Positions 1 through 7,440 of a stretch of DNA of 32,356 nucleotides are shown in pieces. The notes below the pieces were generated by a model, which was given only the letters and a program-made list of their open reading frames with translations, did no database searches and was not told the DNA's origin. Position 1 is the stretch's first letter. Each line of letters starts with the position of its first letter. The DNA comes from Actinomycetes bacterium (GTDB lineage: Bacteria; Actinomycetota; Acidimicrobiia; Acidimicrobiales; Palsa-688): NCBI GenBank assembly GCA_021828685.1, contig JAJZDJ010000019.1:1-32356 (forward strand), read 5' to 3'. The position numbers were made by a program, and so were the translations under genes.

Positions 1-155
1 CCGGGACGCCACCAGCACCGAGAACAGCGCCGCCACCCAGAACGGTAGCTGTACACGATCAGATGAGACCCGCCGTCCACGAAGTGCTGAGACCCCGTGT
101 CCACGATGAAGCGAGATTACACACCAAATCGCTGGACTACCAGTACCATCCGGCG

Positions 156-350
156 CTACGCGCCAGTTGAAGTCGAACCATTTTTCGTGCACCGATATGG
201 TGGACGTCCATTTACAGCGGGACGCACTGTACAGCTTGGCTTTGTCGTATCCCGAGGCGTGAGGGTCCACCAACCAAGCGCAGCTACTCCTGCGCACACC
301 GCCAGCACGGCTATGAGCACCACGAGCACGCTTCGGTTCATGTTGGCCAT
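156..350 (-). CDS. small putative membrane-anchored protein
   Basis: A 64-residue frame reads from an ATG at 350 to a TAG at 156. It starts with a short polar segment, then a strongly hydrophobic stretch (about residues 8-30) suited to one membrane segment or an uncleaved signal anchor. A short polar tail with two cysteines (residues 40 and 54) follows. A second ATG nine bases downstream (341) is equally possible. I see no good ribosome binding site before either start, and I do not recognise the protein. Its open frame continues upstream only as antisense of a transposase remnant, so longer versions are unlikely. It could be a chance frame in a decayed region. Confidence 0.35.
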   Translation of the reverse strand: MANMNRSVLVVLIAVLAVCAGVAALGWWTLTPRDTTKPSCTVRPAVNGRPPYRCTKNGSTSTGA

Positions 351-440
351 TCGTAACTGTTCAGCCTGTAACTGAGAGGTGAAGGGGTCCACCACTCTGC
401 ACGCCAATGCGGACAGCTGTGGCCGTGAGGACCTTGGTGA

Positions 441-615
441 ACGGAGCTGGAAGCAGCGCTGGCTGCGCGTGACCGTTTGCTCGTCGAGTTGCGCTCGCGC
501 TTCGAGGAGGTGGAGAAGCGTATCGGACAGGTGGGGCTCGGGGAACTCGTCGGTCCCTGATCCGACAGGACTTCCGTCCCAGCCCGGGGCCAAGTCGAAC
601 GACGCGGCCGGGCAC
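441..615 (+). pseudogene. IS66-type transposase N-terminal remnant, frameshifted
   Basis: From 441 to 560 one frame encodes a coiled-coil stretch (ELEAALAARDRLLVELRSRF, then EEVEKRIGQ) that resembles the N-terminal leucine-zipper region of actinobacterial IS66 TnpC transposases. It ends in TGA at 558-560. The adjoining frame (about 541-610) then reads GNSSVPDPTGLPSQPGAKS, which recalls the NSS-P-S-D-P linker that follows the coiled coil in IS66 proteins. The two pieces are in different frames, there is no good start, and nothing like the catalytic DDE core follows. I therefore call a decayed fragment. The assignment is from memory of the family pattern and is only moderately sure. Confidence 0.45.
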
Positions 616-682
616 GCGTCGCCGTAACAGGATCCCAATCGAGAACGAACCGTGCTGTCCGAGGTGTCCGTATCTCTCCGGT

Positions 683-952
683 TCAAGGCGAGCGGTAGGC
701 GTCCCGGCGGTGCTCGATGGCGATGACAGACACGACCCCTCGGTCCTCGTCGATCAGGTAGCGCACTCGGTACTCACCACGCCGGGCGCGCCACTGGCCG
801 AGAAGCGGGGGACCGAGCCGGCTCCCGACCCGATAGGGGTTCTCCGCGAGCGCGCCGAAGATGAACTCGACGCACGCCGTCGCCACTGCCTCGGGCAGCG
901 CGACGGCGAGCTGGCGGGACGCGGGCCGGGCCACCTGGACCCGGTAGCTCAC
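683..952 (-). CDS. RelE/ParE-family toxin
   Basis: This 89-residue protein has the size and pattern of RelE-type toxins. The N-terminus YRVQVARPASRQLAVALPE is followed by a helix, then LGPPLLGQWRARRGEYRVRY, the typical strand pair with basic residues, and the C-terminal IAIEHRRDAYR with the conserved H-R-x-x-x-Y ending. Family members are usually ribosome-dependent mRNA endonucleases held inactive by a cognate antitoxin. The start is GTG at 952 and overlaps the antitoxin stop as GTGA, so the two are translationally coupled in one transcript. Length is normal and nothing looks truncated. A ParE-like gyrase target is less likely because of the C-terminal H-R/Y pattern, but it cannot be excluded. 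Confidence 0.85.
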   Translation of the reverse strand: MSYRVQVARPASRQLAVALPEAVATACVEFIFGALAENPYRVGSRLGPPLLGQWRARRGEYRVRYLIDEDRGVVSVIAIEHRRDAYRSP

Positions 953-1236
953 CGTCCGGCACGAGCTTTGCGCTGAGCCAGCAAGGACCGGACCTCGGCC
1001 TCATCGAGCACATCACCCCTCGACACCGCGGCCATCCCCTCGGCCACGTTGACTTGGGCCTCGGGATCGGCCAGCAGCTCCAAGGTGGCCTCCATCGACT
1101 CCAGATCGTCGGCGGCGATGAGGACGACGTACTCGCGGCCATTCTTGGTCACCTGGACTCGCTCGTGCGTAGTAGCCACTTCCTCGGCAATCTCCGAGAG
1201 GCGGGCCTTGACCTCGGATAGCGGCAGCGTCGTCAT
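949..1236 (-). CDS. Phd/YefM-family antitoxin
   Basis: This 95-residue protein begins TTLPLSEVKARLSEIAEEVA, the usual N-terminal fold of Phd/YefM antitoxins. VQVTKNGREYVVLIAADDLESM follows, the family hallmark of a beta strand and helix that dimerise and bind DNA. The C-terminal part (about 60-95) is charged and would wrap the toxin. It is the first gene of the pair, as is normal for YefM-YoeB and RelB-RelE systems. The start codon lies directly beside an 18-bp palindrome that holds a TATAAT box, which suggests autoregulation and a leaderless transcript. Together with the downstream RelE-like toxin this is a complete type II module. Confidence 0.87.
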   Translation of the reverse strand: MTTLPLSEVKARLSEIAEEVATTHERVQVTKNGREYVVLIAADDLESMEATLELLADPEAQVNVAEGMAAVSRGDVLDEAEVRSLLAQRKARAGR

Positions 1237-1254
1237 GGACTATGATTATAGTCC
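1237..1254 (-). promoter_or_regulatory. palindromic promoter/operator of the toxin-antitoxin pair
   Basis: GGACTAT-GATT-ATAGTCC is a perfect inverted repeat with 7-bp arms. On the minus strand it contains the consensus -10 box TATAAT (1250 down to 1245), which is followed by eight bases and then the antitoxin ATG. Transcription would start at or next to the start codon, and a bound YefM-type dimer would cover the -10 box. I see no convincing -35 box. Confidence 0.7.
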
Positions 1255-1323
1255 GCACCGCTCCCCCTGGCGCAAAGCCCAAGCCGCCACCAGCCGCCGC
1301 CTCGGTGAGCCACGAGACCGGCG

Positions 1324-1506
1324 GTGGGGGCCCGCGATGACGCTTTCGGCCGTCTCGGCCTCGCCCGGCTGATCTCCATCATCCACCCGGCCAACACCCG
1401 CTCGCAGTCTGTCGCTCGCAAGCTCGGGATGGTGATGGAACGCCGCGTGCTCAACCCGGGGTTGGGCCAAGAAGTTGACGTGGGGGCCACTGACCGCCCC
1501 AGCTGA
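1324..1506 (+). pseudogene. GNAT acetyltransferase C-terminal fragment (RimJ/RimL type)
   Basis: The frame encodes AFGRLGLARLISIIHPANTRSQSVARKLGM, then VMERRVLNPG. This is the end of RimL-like N-acetyltransferases: the strand LISII, the N-x-x-S helix start that contacts acetyl-CoA, and the VARKLGM helix. The N-terminal two thirds, including the acetyl-CoA binding loop, are missing. An in-frame TGA at 1306-1308 closes the frame just upstream, so this is a remnant of a larger gene. The GTG at 1324 is only the first available start. It lies between the toxin-antitoxin pair and a second GNAT gene in a stretch with other broken genes. Confidence 0.7.
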
Positions 1507-2053
1507 CGTCGGGCACGGCCGACGCCGGTCCACCGGGCACTGCGTCCGAGGACTCGTCGGCGGTCGCGTTTGGCGATCGGCTCTCGACAGTGACGAGAGC
1601 TCAAGCTTCACGCCCGCCTGGTCGACGGCGGGAGGATGGAGACCATGCCTCCTGCACAGCGATGTCGTCTACGAATGGCGCAACGAGTTTGACAACGCCG
1701 AGGTCAACCGCCTCCACGCCGAGGGCTTCGAGCATCGGCTGCTCGACATCGACTGGCGCACCCAGCTCGACGACCACAGTTTGGGGTGGGTGAGCGCCCG
1801 TCGCTACGGCGAGCTGGTCGGGTTCGTGAACGTGGCCTGGGACGGCGGCGTGCACGCCTTCGTCCTCGACACTGTCGTGGCCAGATCGGCTCGCCGTGCT
1901 GGCATCGGCGCAGAGCTGGTAGCCCGAGTAGCGCGGGGAGCCGGGGCGGCAGGCTGCGAGTGGCTCCACGTCGATTTCGAGGACGACCTGCGGGGTTTCT
2001 ACTTCGATGCCTGCGGGTTCCAGGGGACCAACGCCGGGCTCATCCAGCTCTGA
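1475..2053 (+). CDS. GNAT family N-acetyltransferase with anomalous N-terminus
   Basis: The recognisable protein starts near VVYEWRNEFDNAEVNRLHAE (from about 1664) and runs to the end as a compact GNAT domain of about 130 residues. It includes the acetyl-CoA loop ARSARRAGIGAELVARVA (R-x-x-G-I-G form) and the C-terminal FEDDLRGFYFDACGF. The substrate is unknown. The first 63 residues from the ATG at 1475 look non-homologous. No ATG, GTG or TTG occurs in frame between that ATG and the domain, only CTG at 1652. A good GGAGG followed by ATG (1645) exists there but is out of frame. The true start was probably lost by a small indel, so the gene may be a recent pseudogene or be translated with an extension. 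Confidence 0.65.
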   Translation: MTWGPLTAPADVGHGRRRSTGHCVRGLVGGRVWRSALDSDESSSFTPAWSTAGGWRPCLLHSDVVYEWRNEFDNAEVNRLHAEGFEHRLLDIDWRTQLDDHSLGWVSARRYGELVGFVNVAWDGGVHAFVLDTVVARSARRAGIGAELVARVARGAGAAGCEWLHVDFEDDLRGFYFDACGFQGTNAGLIQL

Positions 2054-2086
2054 CCCCGGGAGCCACAGTTCGGACCTCAACGCCAA

Positions 2087-2107
2087 CCCCCCGAAACCCG
2101 GGGGGGG
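2087..2107. terminator. GC hairpin between convergent genes
   Basis: Six C (2087-2092), seven loop bases and a run of G (2100-2107) can form a short, very stable stem in both strands. It sits between the stop codons of the GNAT gene and the SEC-C gene, which converge here. There is no T run, so termination would have to be of the hairpin-only kind. Confidence 0.35.
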
Positions 2108-2140
2108 CGGGTGAGAGATGGCCTTCCGGTGACCTGCCGC

Positions 2141-3580
2141 CTACACCGCCACCGTCTTGGTCTCGTGGCCCAACTCGGCGCGCAGCCAGGCCACCTCCGG
2201 CCCTGGAAGACCGTCGGCTCGATCGCATGCGTTGCGATGCTCGATGTCGCGCAGCAGGAACTCCAATTGTTCCCGGTATCGCCCGCTGGCCGCGGCACGC
2301 CGCGGGCTGATGCCGCCTAGGCGGGAAACGGGCTCGTCCAGCCAGCGCCGAAACAAGAGCCGGCGAAAGGCCTCATCCGGAACAGGAGCTTCCTCGCGGC
2401 TCATGCCGCGCGACGGTTGGCGCGAAGGTTCGCTCGAGCCGTACTCCTCGAACGAGCAGACGCGGCGGGTTGGACGGCCCACGAGCATGCCGAGGCGACG
2501 CTCGACGAATGCCATGGCCGCGCCAAGGCGGGCCTCGGAGATCGTCGAGAACTCGAGACGCCCGCCCCGCAGTGTGAAAGTACCCAGCGAAGTGAGGTCT
2601 GTCAACTCGAGATCGCCATCCTCAGCCACTCGGATCGGGCCGCTCTCGAGGCAGACCGCGCCACGGGGTAGTTCGCTTCGGCGGGCATTCAGCGTGTGAC
2701 GTGATGCGGTCCAGTGAAAAACAAGCCCGTCTCCATCCTCGGATTCACCGGCGGCGACCAGGTCCGGCGCGCCGGACAGCTCGTCGAGCACAGAGTCGGG
2801 GTCGCTCACCGCCCAGGTCGACTCGGCCACCAGCGCCGGATCCCCCTCTAGCGTGTAGGGCGTTGGCTCGACACGGCGGCTTTCGGGCACGAAGCAGACC
2901 AGCTCTCTCGCTCCGACGCGCAGTGCCTCCTCCAGCCCGGCGTGGTCGGTTCCCAGGCCCCGGACGGTGGCGATGCGCTCGACCTCGGCCAACAGCTCGG
3001 GCTCTTCCGTGGGCGCGTAGGAGGCCGATCCGCCCCAGAGCGTGGGGCTAGGGCCACTCGCCATGACCCGGCAAAGCAGGACGTGCCAGCGCACGACCTT
3101 GCGAGACACGTTGGGGCTCGAAACCCGCACCGTCGCGCCGGTTAGCACGTTCTCGAGGTCGATCCATGCGCCCGGCAACACGTCCCTGACCCGGTTCACC
3201 CCCAGCCGGCAGGCGGCGATCCGACCCGCTAGCACCCGGTCGCTCTCGAAGATCTCGGGCGACCGGGCGTAGCGCGGAGCCGGCGGTCCTCCACCGTCGG
3301 CGAGCGGACGGTCGATCAATATCCAGCAGAGCGCTGCCGACAGATCGTCGTCCATGACAGGAGATTCGGAGGTACCGATCCGGCGGTCGTCGAAATGCTC
3401 GCCGAGAGCGTCGAGCAGCTCGTCGTGGAACTGCCCGAGCGCCCAGTCCTGCATCCTCCCCCAGACCGCCTCGGTCCTGGCCCCGTCCAGGCGCGCTTCG
3501 TCCTCGCGGCGCAGGCAACAGCGCTTGTACTTCGCTCCGCTGCCACATGGGCACTGAGTGTTGCGTCCTATCTCACCCAT
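2141..3580 (-). CDS. SEC-C zinc-motif protein of unknown function
   Basis: The 479-residue protein opens with GEIGRNTQCPCGSGAKYKRC, a textbook SEC-C motif (C-x-C ... C-C at residues 10-22) like the zinc-binding tail of SecA, here at the N-terminus. Such motifs also occur on many soluble proteins of unknown role. The remaining 450 residues are soluble, rich in acidic residues, Trp and Arg, with no membrane segment or enzyme motif that I recognise. On the minus strand a TAGATT box (3593 to 3588) lies seven bases before the ATG, so a leaderless mRNA is likely. It is monocistronic and converges on the GNAT gene. Function is not assigned. Confidence 0.8.
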   Translation of the reverse strand: MGEIGRNTQCPCGSGAKYKRCCLRREDEARLDGARTEAVWGRMQDWALGQFHDELLDALGEHFDDRRIGTSESPVMDDDLSAALCWILIDRPLADGGGPPAPRYARSPEIFESDRVLAGRIAACRLGVNRVRDVLPGAWIDLENVLTGATVRVSSPNVSRKVVRWHVLLCRVMASGPSPTLWGGSASYAPTEEPELLAEVERIATVRGLGTDHAGLEEALRVGARELVCFVPESRRVEPTPYTLEGDPALVAESTWAVSDPDSVLDELSGAPDLVAAGESEDGDGLVFHWTASRHTLNARRSELPRGAVCLESGPIRVAEDGDLELTDLTSLGTFTLRGGRLEFSTISEARLGAAMAFVERRLGMLVGRPTRRVCSFEEYGSSEPSRQPSRGMSREEAPVPDEAFRRLLFRRWLDEPVSRLGGISPRRAAASGRYREQLEFLLRDIEHRNACDRADGLPGPEVAWLRAELGHETKTVAV

Positions 3581-3711
3581 GAGGACAAATCTACGACCTC
3601 GGCCAGCAGAAAGGGTGGATGTCCCCCGGACCAGCCCAGCCCCGGAGAGTTATCTGCCATACACCCGGTTAGGGCGCAGTCGATGGGCTGCCGGAAGGCG
3701 TCCAGGAGCGC

Positions 3712-5775
3712 TCAGGCGCTGGGGCTTTCGGCCATCTCTTCGGTCGTGGCGGCGTCGGCGATGATGGGCGAAGCGAGACGTGGCGCACTCGGGGCGCCAC
3801 GAATCAAAGTGCGGTGTCCGATTGCGAGGAGGCGTTCGAACGCGACTGCCGGGCCTTTGCCGGACTCGGTGCTCATCACGCCGTCCGGGCTGGTGAGCGC
3901 GGTGATGGCCAACAAGATCCCTGCTATGAGGGTTTGGTACTCGCCGATGTTGATCAGGCTGGACAGCACGGTGACCGTCAGTCCCGAGGCTGCCATCATG
4001 ATGCCGGCGAACACGGCTCCGGAGATGCGGCCGATGCCTGCGACGAAGACGATCGCCAGCAGGCCGAGCGATGTGAACGACGAGAACCCGGCGGGCGTGA
4101 GCGTTCCCTGCTGGTAGCCGGTAAGGGCCCCACCGATTCCCGCTATGAACGCGGCGAGAGCGAAAGCGATGAGCTTGGCTTGCGCGACGTTGATGCCCAT
4201 CGCGGCGGCGGCGCGTTCGTTGGATCGCACTGCGAGGAGCATCCGCCCGGTCCCGCTCCTGCGTAGACGCGCTACGAGGAGTCCTATCGCAATGACGATC
4301 ACGAGTACGAGGATCCCGAATATGGCGCGCGGGTAGCTTTTGCCCAGAGCGATCCCGAGGTTGATTCCGAGAAACGAGGGCGGGGGTATCGGCAGGCCGG
4401 CCACCCCGCCGCTAAACGACGCGACGTTGAAGAGAAGCGAGTCTGCGGCAACGGCCGCCCCGAGAGTCACGACCGCAAGACTGATGCCCCGAAGCCGGAG
4501 CGCCGGTAAGCCGATTATCAAGCCGACGGGTATCGCGCAGAGCCCTGCGAGGATCAAGGAGAACGGGAAGCCGATACCCCAGCCGGACGAGATATGTCCC
4601 AGCATGAAGCCGCCAATACCCGCGAATGACATCTGTGCGAGGGACACCTGTCCGGCGTAGCCAGTCAAAACCACAAGCGAGAAACCGATGCAGGCGACAG
4701 TCAGGGACGCTATGAACGCGTTGCGAAGCGAACCGTGCAGTACGAGGATCGTGATCGTTCCGATCACCAGGCACGCCGCCCCGGTCAAGTAAGGCGAGCG
4801 CGGGAGTCCGACTGACGGGTTGCGAGCTTCGGTCGCTTCGCTTCGTGCCAGGACGCTCTTCGCACTTAACGAGATAGCGCCAGTTATCACCACGAAGGGG
4901 AGCGCTTGGGGCAGGCCTTGCTGGGGAAGCCACGAGAAGATGCTCAGAAGCTTGGTCAGCTCCGACTGGCCTATTCCGATGAGCATTCCGGTTCCCGCCG
5001 TCAGCCAGAATGAGCGGAAGCGCCCGACCAATGCGCAGCCGAGGGCGGGCACGACGAACAACGTGTACGACGTCGGGTCCAGGTTGGAGATCGGAGCGAT
5101 CAGTATTCCACCAAGGCCGGCTAGGAGAGAGGCGATGACCCAGTTGGCGGCGGCGATCTTGCTCGCCGATATTCCCGAGAGTGCAGCGCCGGCCTCGTTC
5201 TCCGCGCCGGCTGTCGTCGACAGGCCGAAGCGCGTGCGCTTGAATGTCACTGCCAGAGCGACGGCGATGGCGACCATCAAAACGCTCAGGATGATGCGGT
5301 CTTCGGGAAATGTGACGCCACCGACCGACAGCGAGCTCGCCGGGAGTACCGGAAGTACGGACTTGGCTTGTGACCCGAAGTTGATCACGGCGATCGCTTC
5401 GAGGCTCAACATGATGCCAATCGACGCGGACACCTTGGTGAGCGGGGTTGCGTTGCGCAGCGGTCGGTAGATGACCACGTAGAGAACCAGTCCCAGGACG
5501 GCTGCGTATGCAAGCGAGACCGTCATCGCGATTGCGGTGTCGACTCCTGCAGCCGGTCCGACGGTGATCGCGTGGGGGAGGAAGATCAAGGGCAGCTCGA
5601 GTTTTCCGCTCTGTCGCAGCTCCAAGAAGACGTATGCGATGAACATGGCGATAGCGCCGTGGGCGAAGTCCACTACGCCCGCAGCGCGGTACTTGAGCAC
5701 CAGACCCAATCCAAACAGAGCGTAGGTAACGCCCGAACCCAACCCGAGAAGCGCGAACAGAATGAAGCTAGACAT
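3712..5775 (-). CDS. fused LivH-LivM-type ABC permease
   Basis: The 687-residue membrane protein joins two permeases that are usually separate. Residues 1 to about 305 are LivH-like, with early GLVLKYRAAGVVDFAHGAI and the cytoplasmic loop GAENEAGAALSGISASKIAA. After a polar linker (about 308-330), residues 330 to 640 are LivM-like, with GYAGQVSLAQMSFAGIGGF and the loop AVRSNERAAAAMGINVAQAK. Each half carries one ATPase-contacting loop, so a single chain would supply the whole transmembrane pathway. The start ATG overlaps the end of livF by eight bases, so it is the last gene of livG-livF-livHM. Transporters of this branched-chain amino acid class also carry aromatic acids and urea. The 45-residue tail is soluble and unremarkable. 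Confidence 0.92.
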   Translation of the reverse strand: MSSFILFALLGLGSGVTYALFGLGLVLKYRAAGVVDFAHGAIAMFIAYVFLELRQSGKLELPLIFLPHAITVGPAAGVDTAIAMTVSLAYAAVLGLVLYVVIYRPLRNATPLTKVSASIGIMLSLEAIAVINFGSQAKSVLPVLPASSLSVGGVTFPEDRIILSVLMVAIAVALAVTFKRTRFGLSTTAGAENEAGAALSGISASKIAAANWVIASLLAGLGGILIAPISNLDPTSYTLFVVPALGCALVGRFRSFWLTAGTGMLIGIGQSELTKLLSIFSWLPQQGLPQALPFVVITGAISLSAKSVLARSEATEARNPSVGLPRSPYLTGAACLVIGTITILVLHGSLRNAFIASLTVACIGFSLVVLTGYAGQVSLAQMSFAGIGGFMLGHISSGWGIGFPFSLILAGLCAIPVGLIIGLPALRLRGISLAVVTLGAAVAADSLLFNVASFSGGVAGLPIPPPSFLGINLGIALGKSYPRAIFGILVLVIVIAIGLLVARLRRSGTGRMLLAVRSNERAAAAMGINVAQAKLIAFALAAFIAGIGGALTGYQQGTLTPAGFSSFTSLGLLAIVFVAGIGRISGAVFAGIMMAASGLTVTVLSSLINIGEYQTLIAGILLAITALTSPDGVMSTESGKGPAVAFERLLAIGHRTLIRGAPSAPRLASPIIADAATTEEMAESPSA

Positions 5776-6505
5776 TTAGAGTCGTTTCCCCCAGGTAGCT
5801 TGCCTTTAGGACGTCACGCCGATTCGCCAGGGCCGCGGCGTGTTCATTGAGCACGATCCGACCGTGGGTGAGTACGTAGGCGCGGTCGGCTACCTCCAAT
5901 GCCTGCGAGACGTGCTGCTCGACGAAGAGGACGCTCGCCCCGTACTCCGTCGCGGCCTGGCGTAGGAGAGGAAGGAGCCTTTCGACAATGACCGGGGCGA
6001 GTCCCAGGCTCAGCTCGTCGACGAGGAGGATGCGGGGACGCCTCACCAACGCTCGGCCGAGGGCGAGCATCTGCTGCTCGCCGCCGGAGAGAAGCTTGGC
6101 AGGCCGATCGAGGGCCTTCTCGAGTTCGGGCATCATGGAGAGCAGTTCGCTGAGCGCCAGCCCACCCTTCGACTTGACGAGCCGCAAATGCTCCCGGACC
6201 GTGAGAGTAGGGAACAGGGCTCGGCCCTCGGGAACCATCGCCATTCCTTCGCGGGCGAGTCGGTGGGCGCTTCTGCCGGTGACGTCGGCGCCGTGGAACG
6301 ACACCTTTCCGCCCATCGGCTGGTGCAGCCCTGCGATTGTCTCCAGTGTGGTCGTCTTGCCGGCGCCGTTTGGACCGAGCATCGCGACGACCTCGCCGGC
6401 GTTCACGCTCAGACACAGGTCTCGTACGACCGCCGTTCCTTTGTAGCCGGCGGTGAGGTTCTCTACTTCCAACGCAACGCCACGCAGGGCTTGTTCAGTC
6501 GACAC
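5768..6505 (-). CDS. livF: LivF-type ABC transporter ATP-binding protein
   Basis: The 245-residue ATPase shows Walker A GPNGAGKT (about residues 44-51), the signature LSGGEQQM, Walker B ILLVDELSLGLAP and the switch histidine in FVEQH. The SLGLAP segment after Walker B and the short length are typical of LivF. It would energise uptake together with LivG and the fused permease. The GTG start at 6505 overlaps the livG stop by 11 bases, and its end overlaps the permease start, so translation is coupled. The substrate cannot be read from this subunit. Confidence 0.93.
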   Translation of the reverse strand: MSTEQALRGVALEVENLTAGYKGTAVVRDLCLSVNAGEVVAMLGPNGAGKTTTLETIAGLHQPMGGKVSFHGADVTGRSAHRLAREGMAMVPEGRALFPTLTVREHLRLVKSKGGLALSELLSMMPELEKALDRPAKLLSGGEQQMLALGRALVRRPRILLVDELSLGLAPVIVERLLPLLRQAATEYGASVLFVEQHVSQALEVADRAYVLTHGRIVLNEHAAALANRRDVLKASYLGETTLNV

Positions 6506-7283
6506 CGCCCAGCTCCTTTCGTCCGAGGTATGCCTCTATGACGGCTGAGTCGTCTCTGACGTGCTCGGGAGTGCCACTGCTGATGAGGCGTCCGAAGTTC
6601 AGGACGTACACCTGATCCGATACAGACAGCACGAGTCCCATGTCGTGGTCGATGAGCAGTATCGTCACGCCTTCGTCTTTCGGCAACGCTCGAAGGCGCT
6701 CCCCGAGCTCTGCGCTCTCGTCGGTGTCGAGGCCGGCGGCGGGTTCGTCGAGCAGCAGCATCTTCGGTCGCCGGGCGAGCGCCCGGGCCAAGCCGACCAG
6801 CTTTCTCTGGCCGTGGGAGATCTGCGTGGGGTGCTTTTTGGCGAGTGCTTCGAGTCCGCAGGCGCTCAATGCCCAGTCGACGGCCGAGCGGTCCGCTTTG
6901 CGTGCCGGAAGGAACAGATCCCGAAGCGCCTTAGAGATGCCCGAACCCTCGCTCGCTACCAGGAGGTTCTCCTCGACGGTGAGGTCGTCGAAGAGCTCGA
7001 CCGACTGGAACGTCCTTGCGAGGCCACTTCGTGACCGCTTGTAGGCGGGTACGCCCCCGAGCTCCAGACCGTCGAAGCGGATGCTTCCGCCGTCGATGGG
7101 GGTGTAGCCGGTGAGGGCATCAATGAGTGAGGTCTTGCCGGCACCGTTGGGTCCGATCAGCCCGATGAGCGATCCCACCGCGACGTCGAAACTCACCGAG
7201 TCGACTGCGGTGACACCCCCGTAGCGGACAGTGACCTCTGAAACTTCGAGCAACTGCTTTCGGCCAGCAATAATCGTTTCCAC
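6495..7283 (-). CDS. livG: LivG-type ABC transporter ATP-binding protein
   Basis: The 262-residue ATPase has Walker A GPNGAGKT, then the LivG-typical GLARTFQ segment. Its signature is SHGQRKL rather than LSGGQ, as in many LivG proteins. Walker B MLLLDEPAAGLD and the switch histidine LLIDHDM follow. It is the first gene of the transporter operon. The GTG start at 7283 has no ribosome binding site. Instead a TTGACA box (7320 to 7315), 17 bases, GACACT (7297 to 7292) and eight bases precede it, which points to a leaderless transcript. Confidence 0.92.
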   Translation of the reverse strand: METIIAGRKQLLEVSEVTVRYGGVTAVDSVSFDVAVGSLIGLIGPNGAGKTSLIDALTGYTPIDGGSIRFDGLELGGVPAYKRSRSGLARTFQSVELFDDLTVEENLLVASEGSGISKALRDLFLPARKADRSAVDWALSACGLEALAKKHPTQISHGQRKLVGLARALARRPKMLLLDEPAAGLDTDESAELGERLRALPKDEGVTILLIDHDMGLVLSVSDQVYVLNFGRLISSGTPEHVRDDSAVIEAYLGRKELGGVD

Positions 7284-7320
7284 TCTGGAATAGTGTCCCT
7301 GTATCCGGCCGGATTGTCAA
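7284..7320 (-). promoter_or_regulatory. livG promoter with 12-bp palindrome in the spacer
   Basis: On the minus strand TTGACA (7320-7315) and GACACT (7297-7292) are 17 bases apart. The GTG of livG is eight bases further on. The spacer holds a perfect 12-bp palindrome ATCCGGCCGGAT (7303-7314) that abuts the -35 box, a likely operator. Confidence 0.6.
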
Positions 7321-7347
7321 GGGGCAACCACGTTCTCGGAGAACAGC

Positions 7348-7376
7348 TTGACAAGATTGCGGCGGGTCGTCATTAT
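7348..7376 (+). promoter_or_regulatory. promoter of the solute-binding protein gene
   Basis: TTGACA (7348-7353), 17 bases and CATTAT (7371-7376) form a near-consensus sigma-A promoter. An alternative TATTAT at 7374-7379 would give a 20-base spacer. The leader would be about 57 bases and ends in a GGGGAGAAGAA ribosome binding site before the GTG at 7441. It is divergent from the livG promoter. Confidence 0.65.
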
Positions 7377-7440
7377 TATCGACAGAAGAAACAAACTCTT
7401 GGGGAGTGAAACTAACCCGAGTCGACAGAGGGGAGAAGAA

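Noticed and set aside
1..110. Open minus-strand frame at the left edge with a hydrophobic stretch (VQLPFWVAALFSVLVAS)
   Set aside because: It could be the start of a membrane protein running off the window, but no ATG, GTG or TTG with a ribosome binding site precedes it in frame, and only about 20 residues look protein-like.
97..375. Plus-strand 92-codon frame
   Set aside because: Its composition is Ser/Thr/Arg-rich with no recognisable fold, and it lies antisense to the small hydrophobic protein frame, which looks more protein-like.
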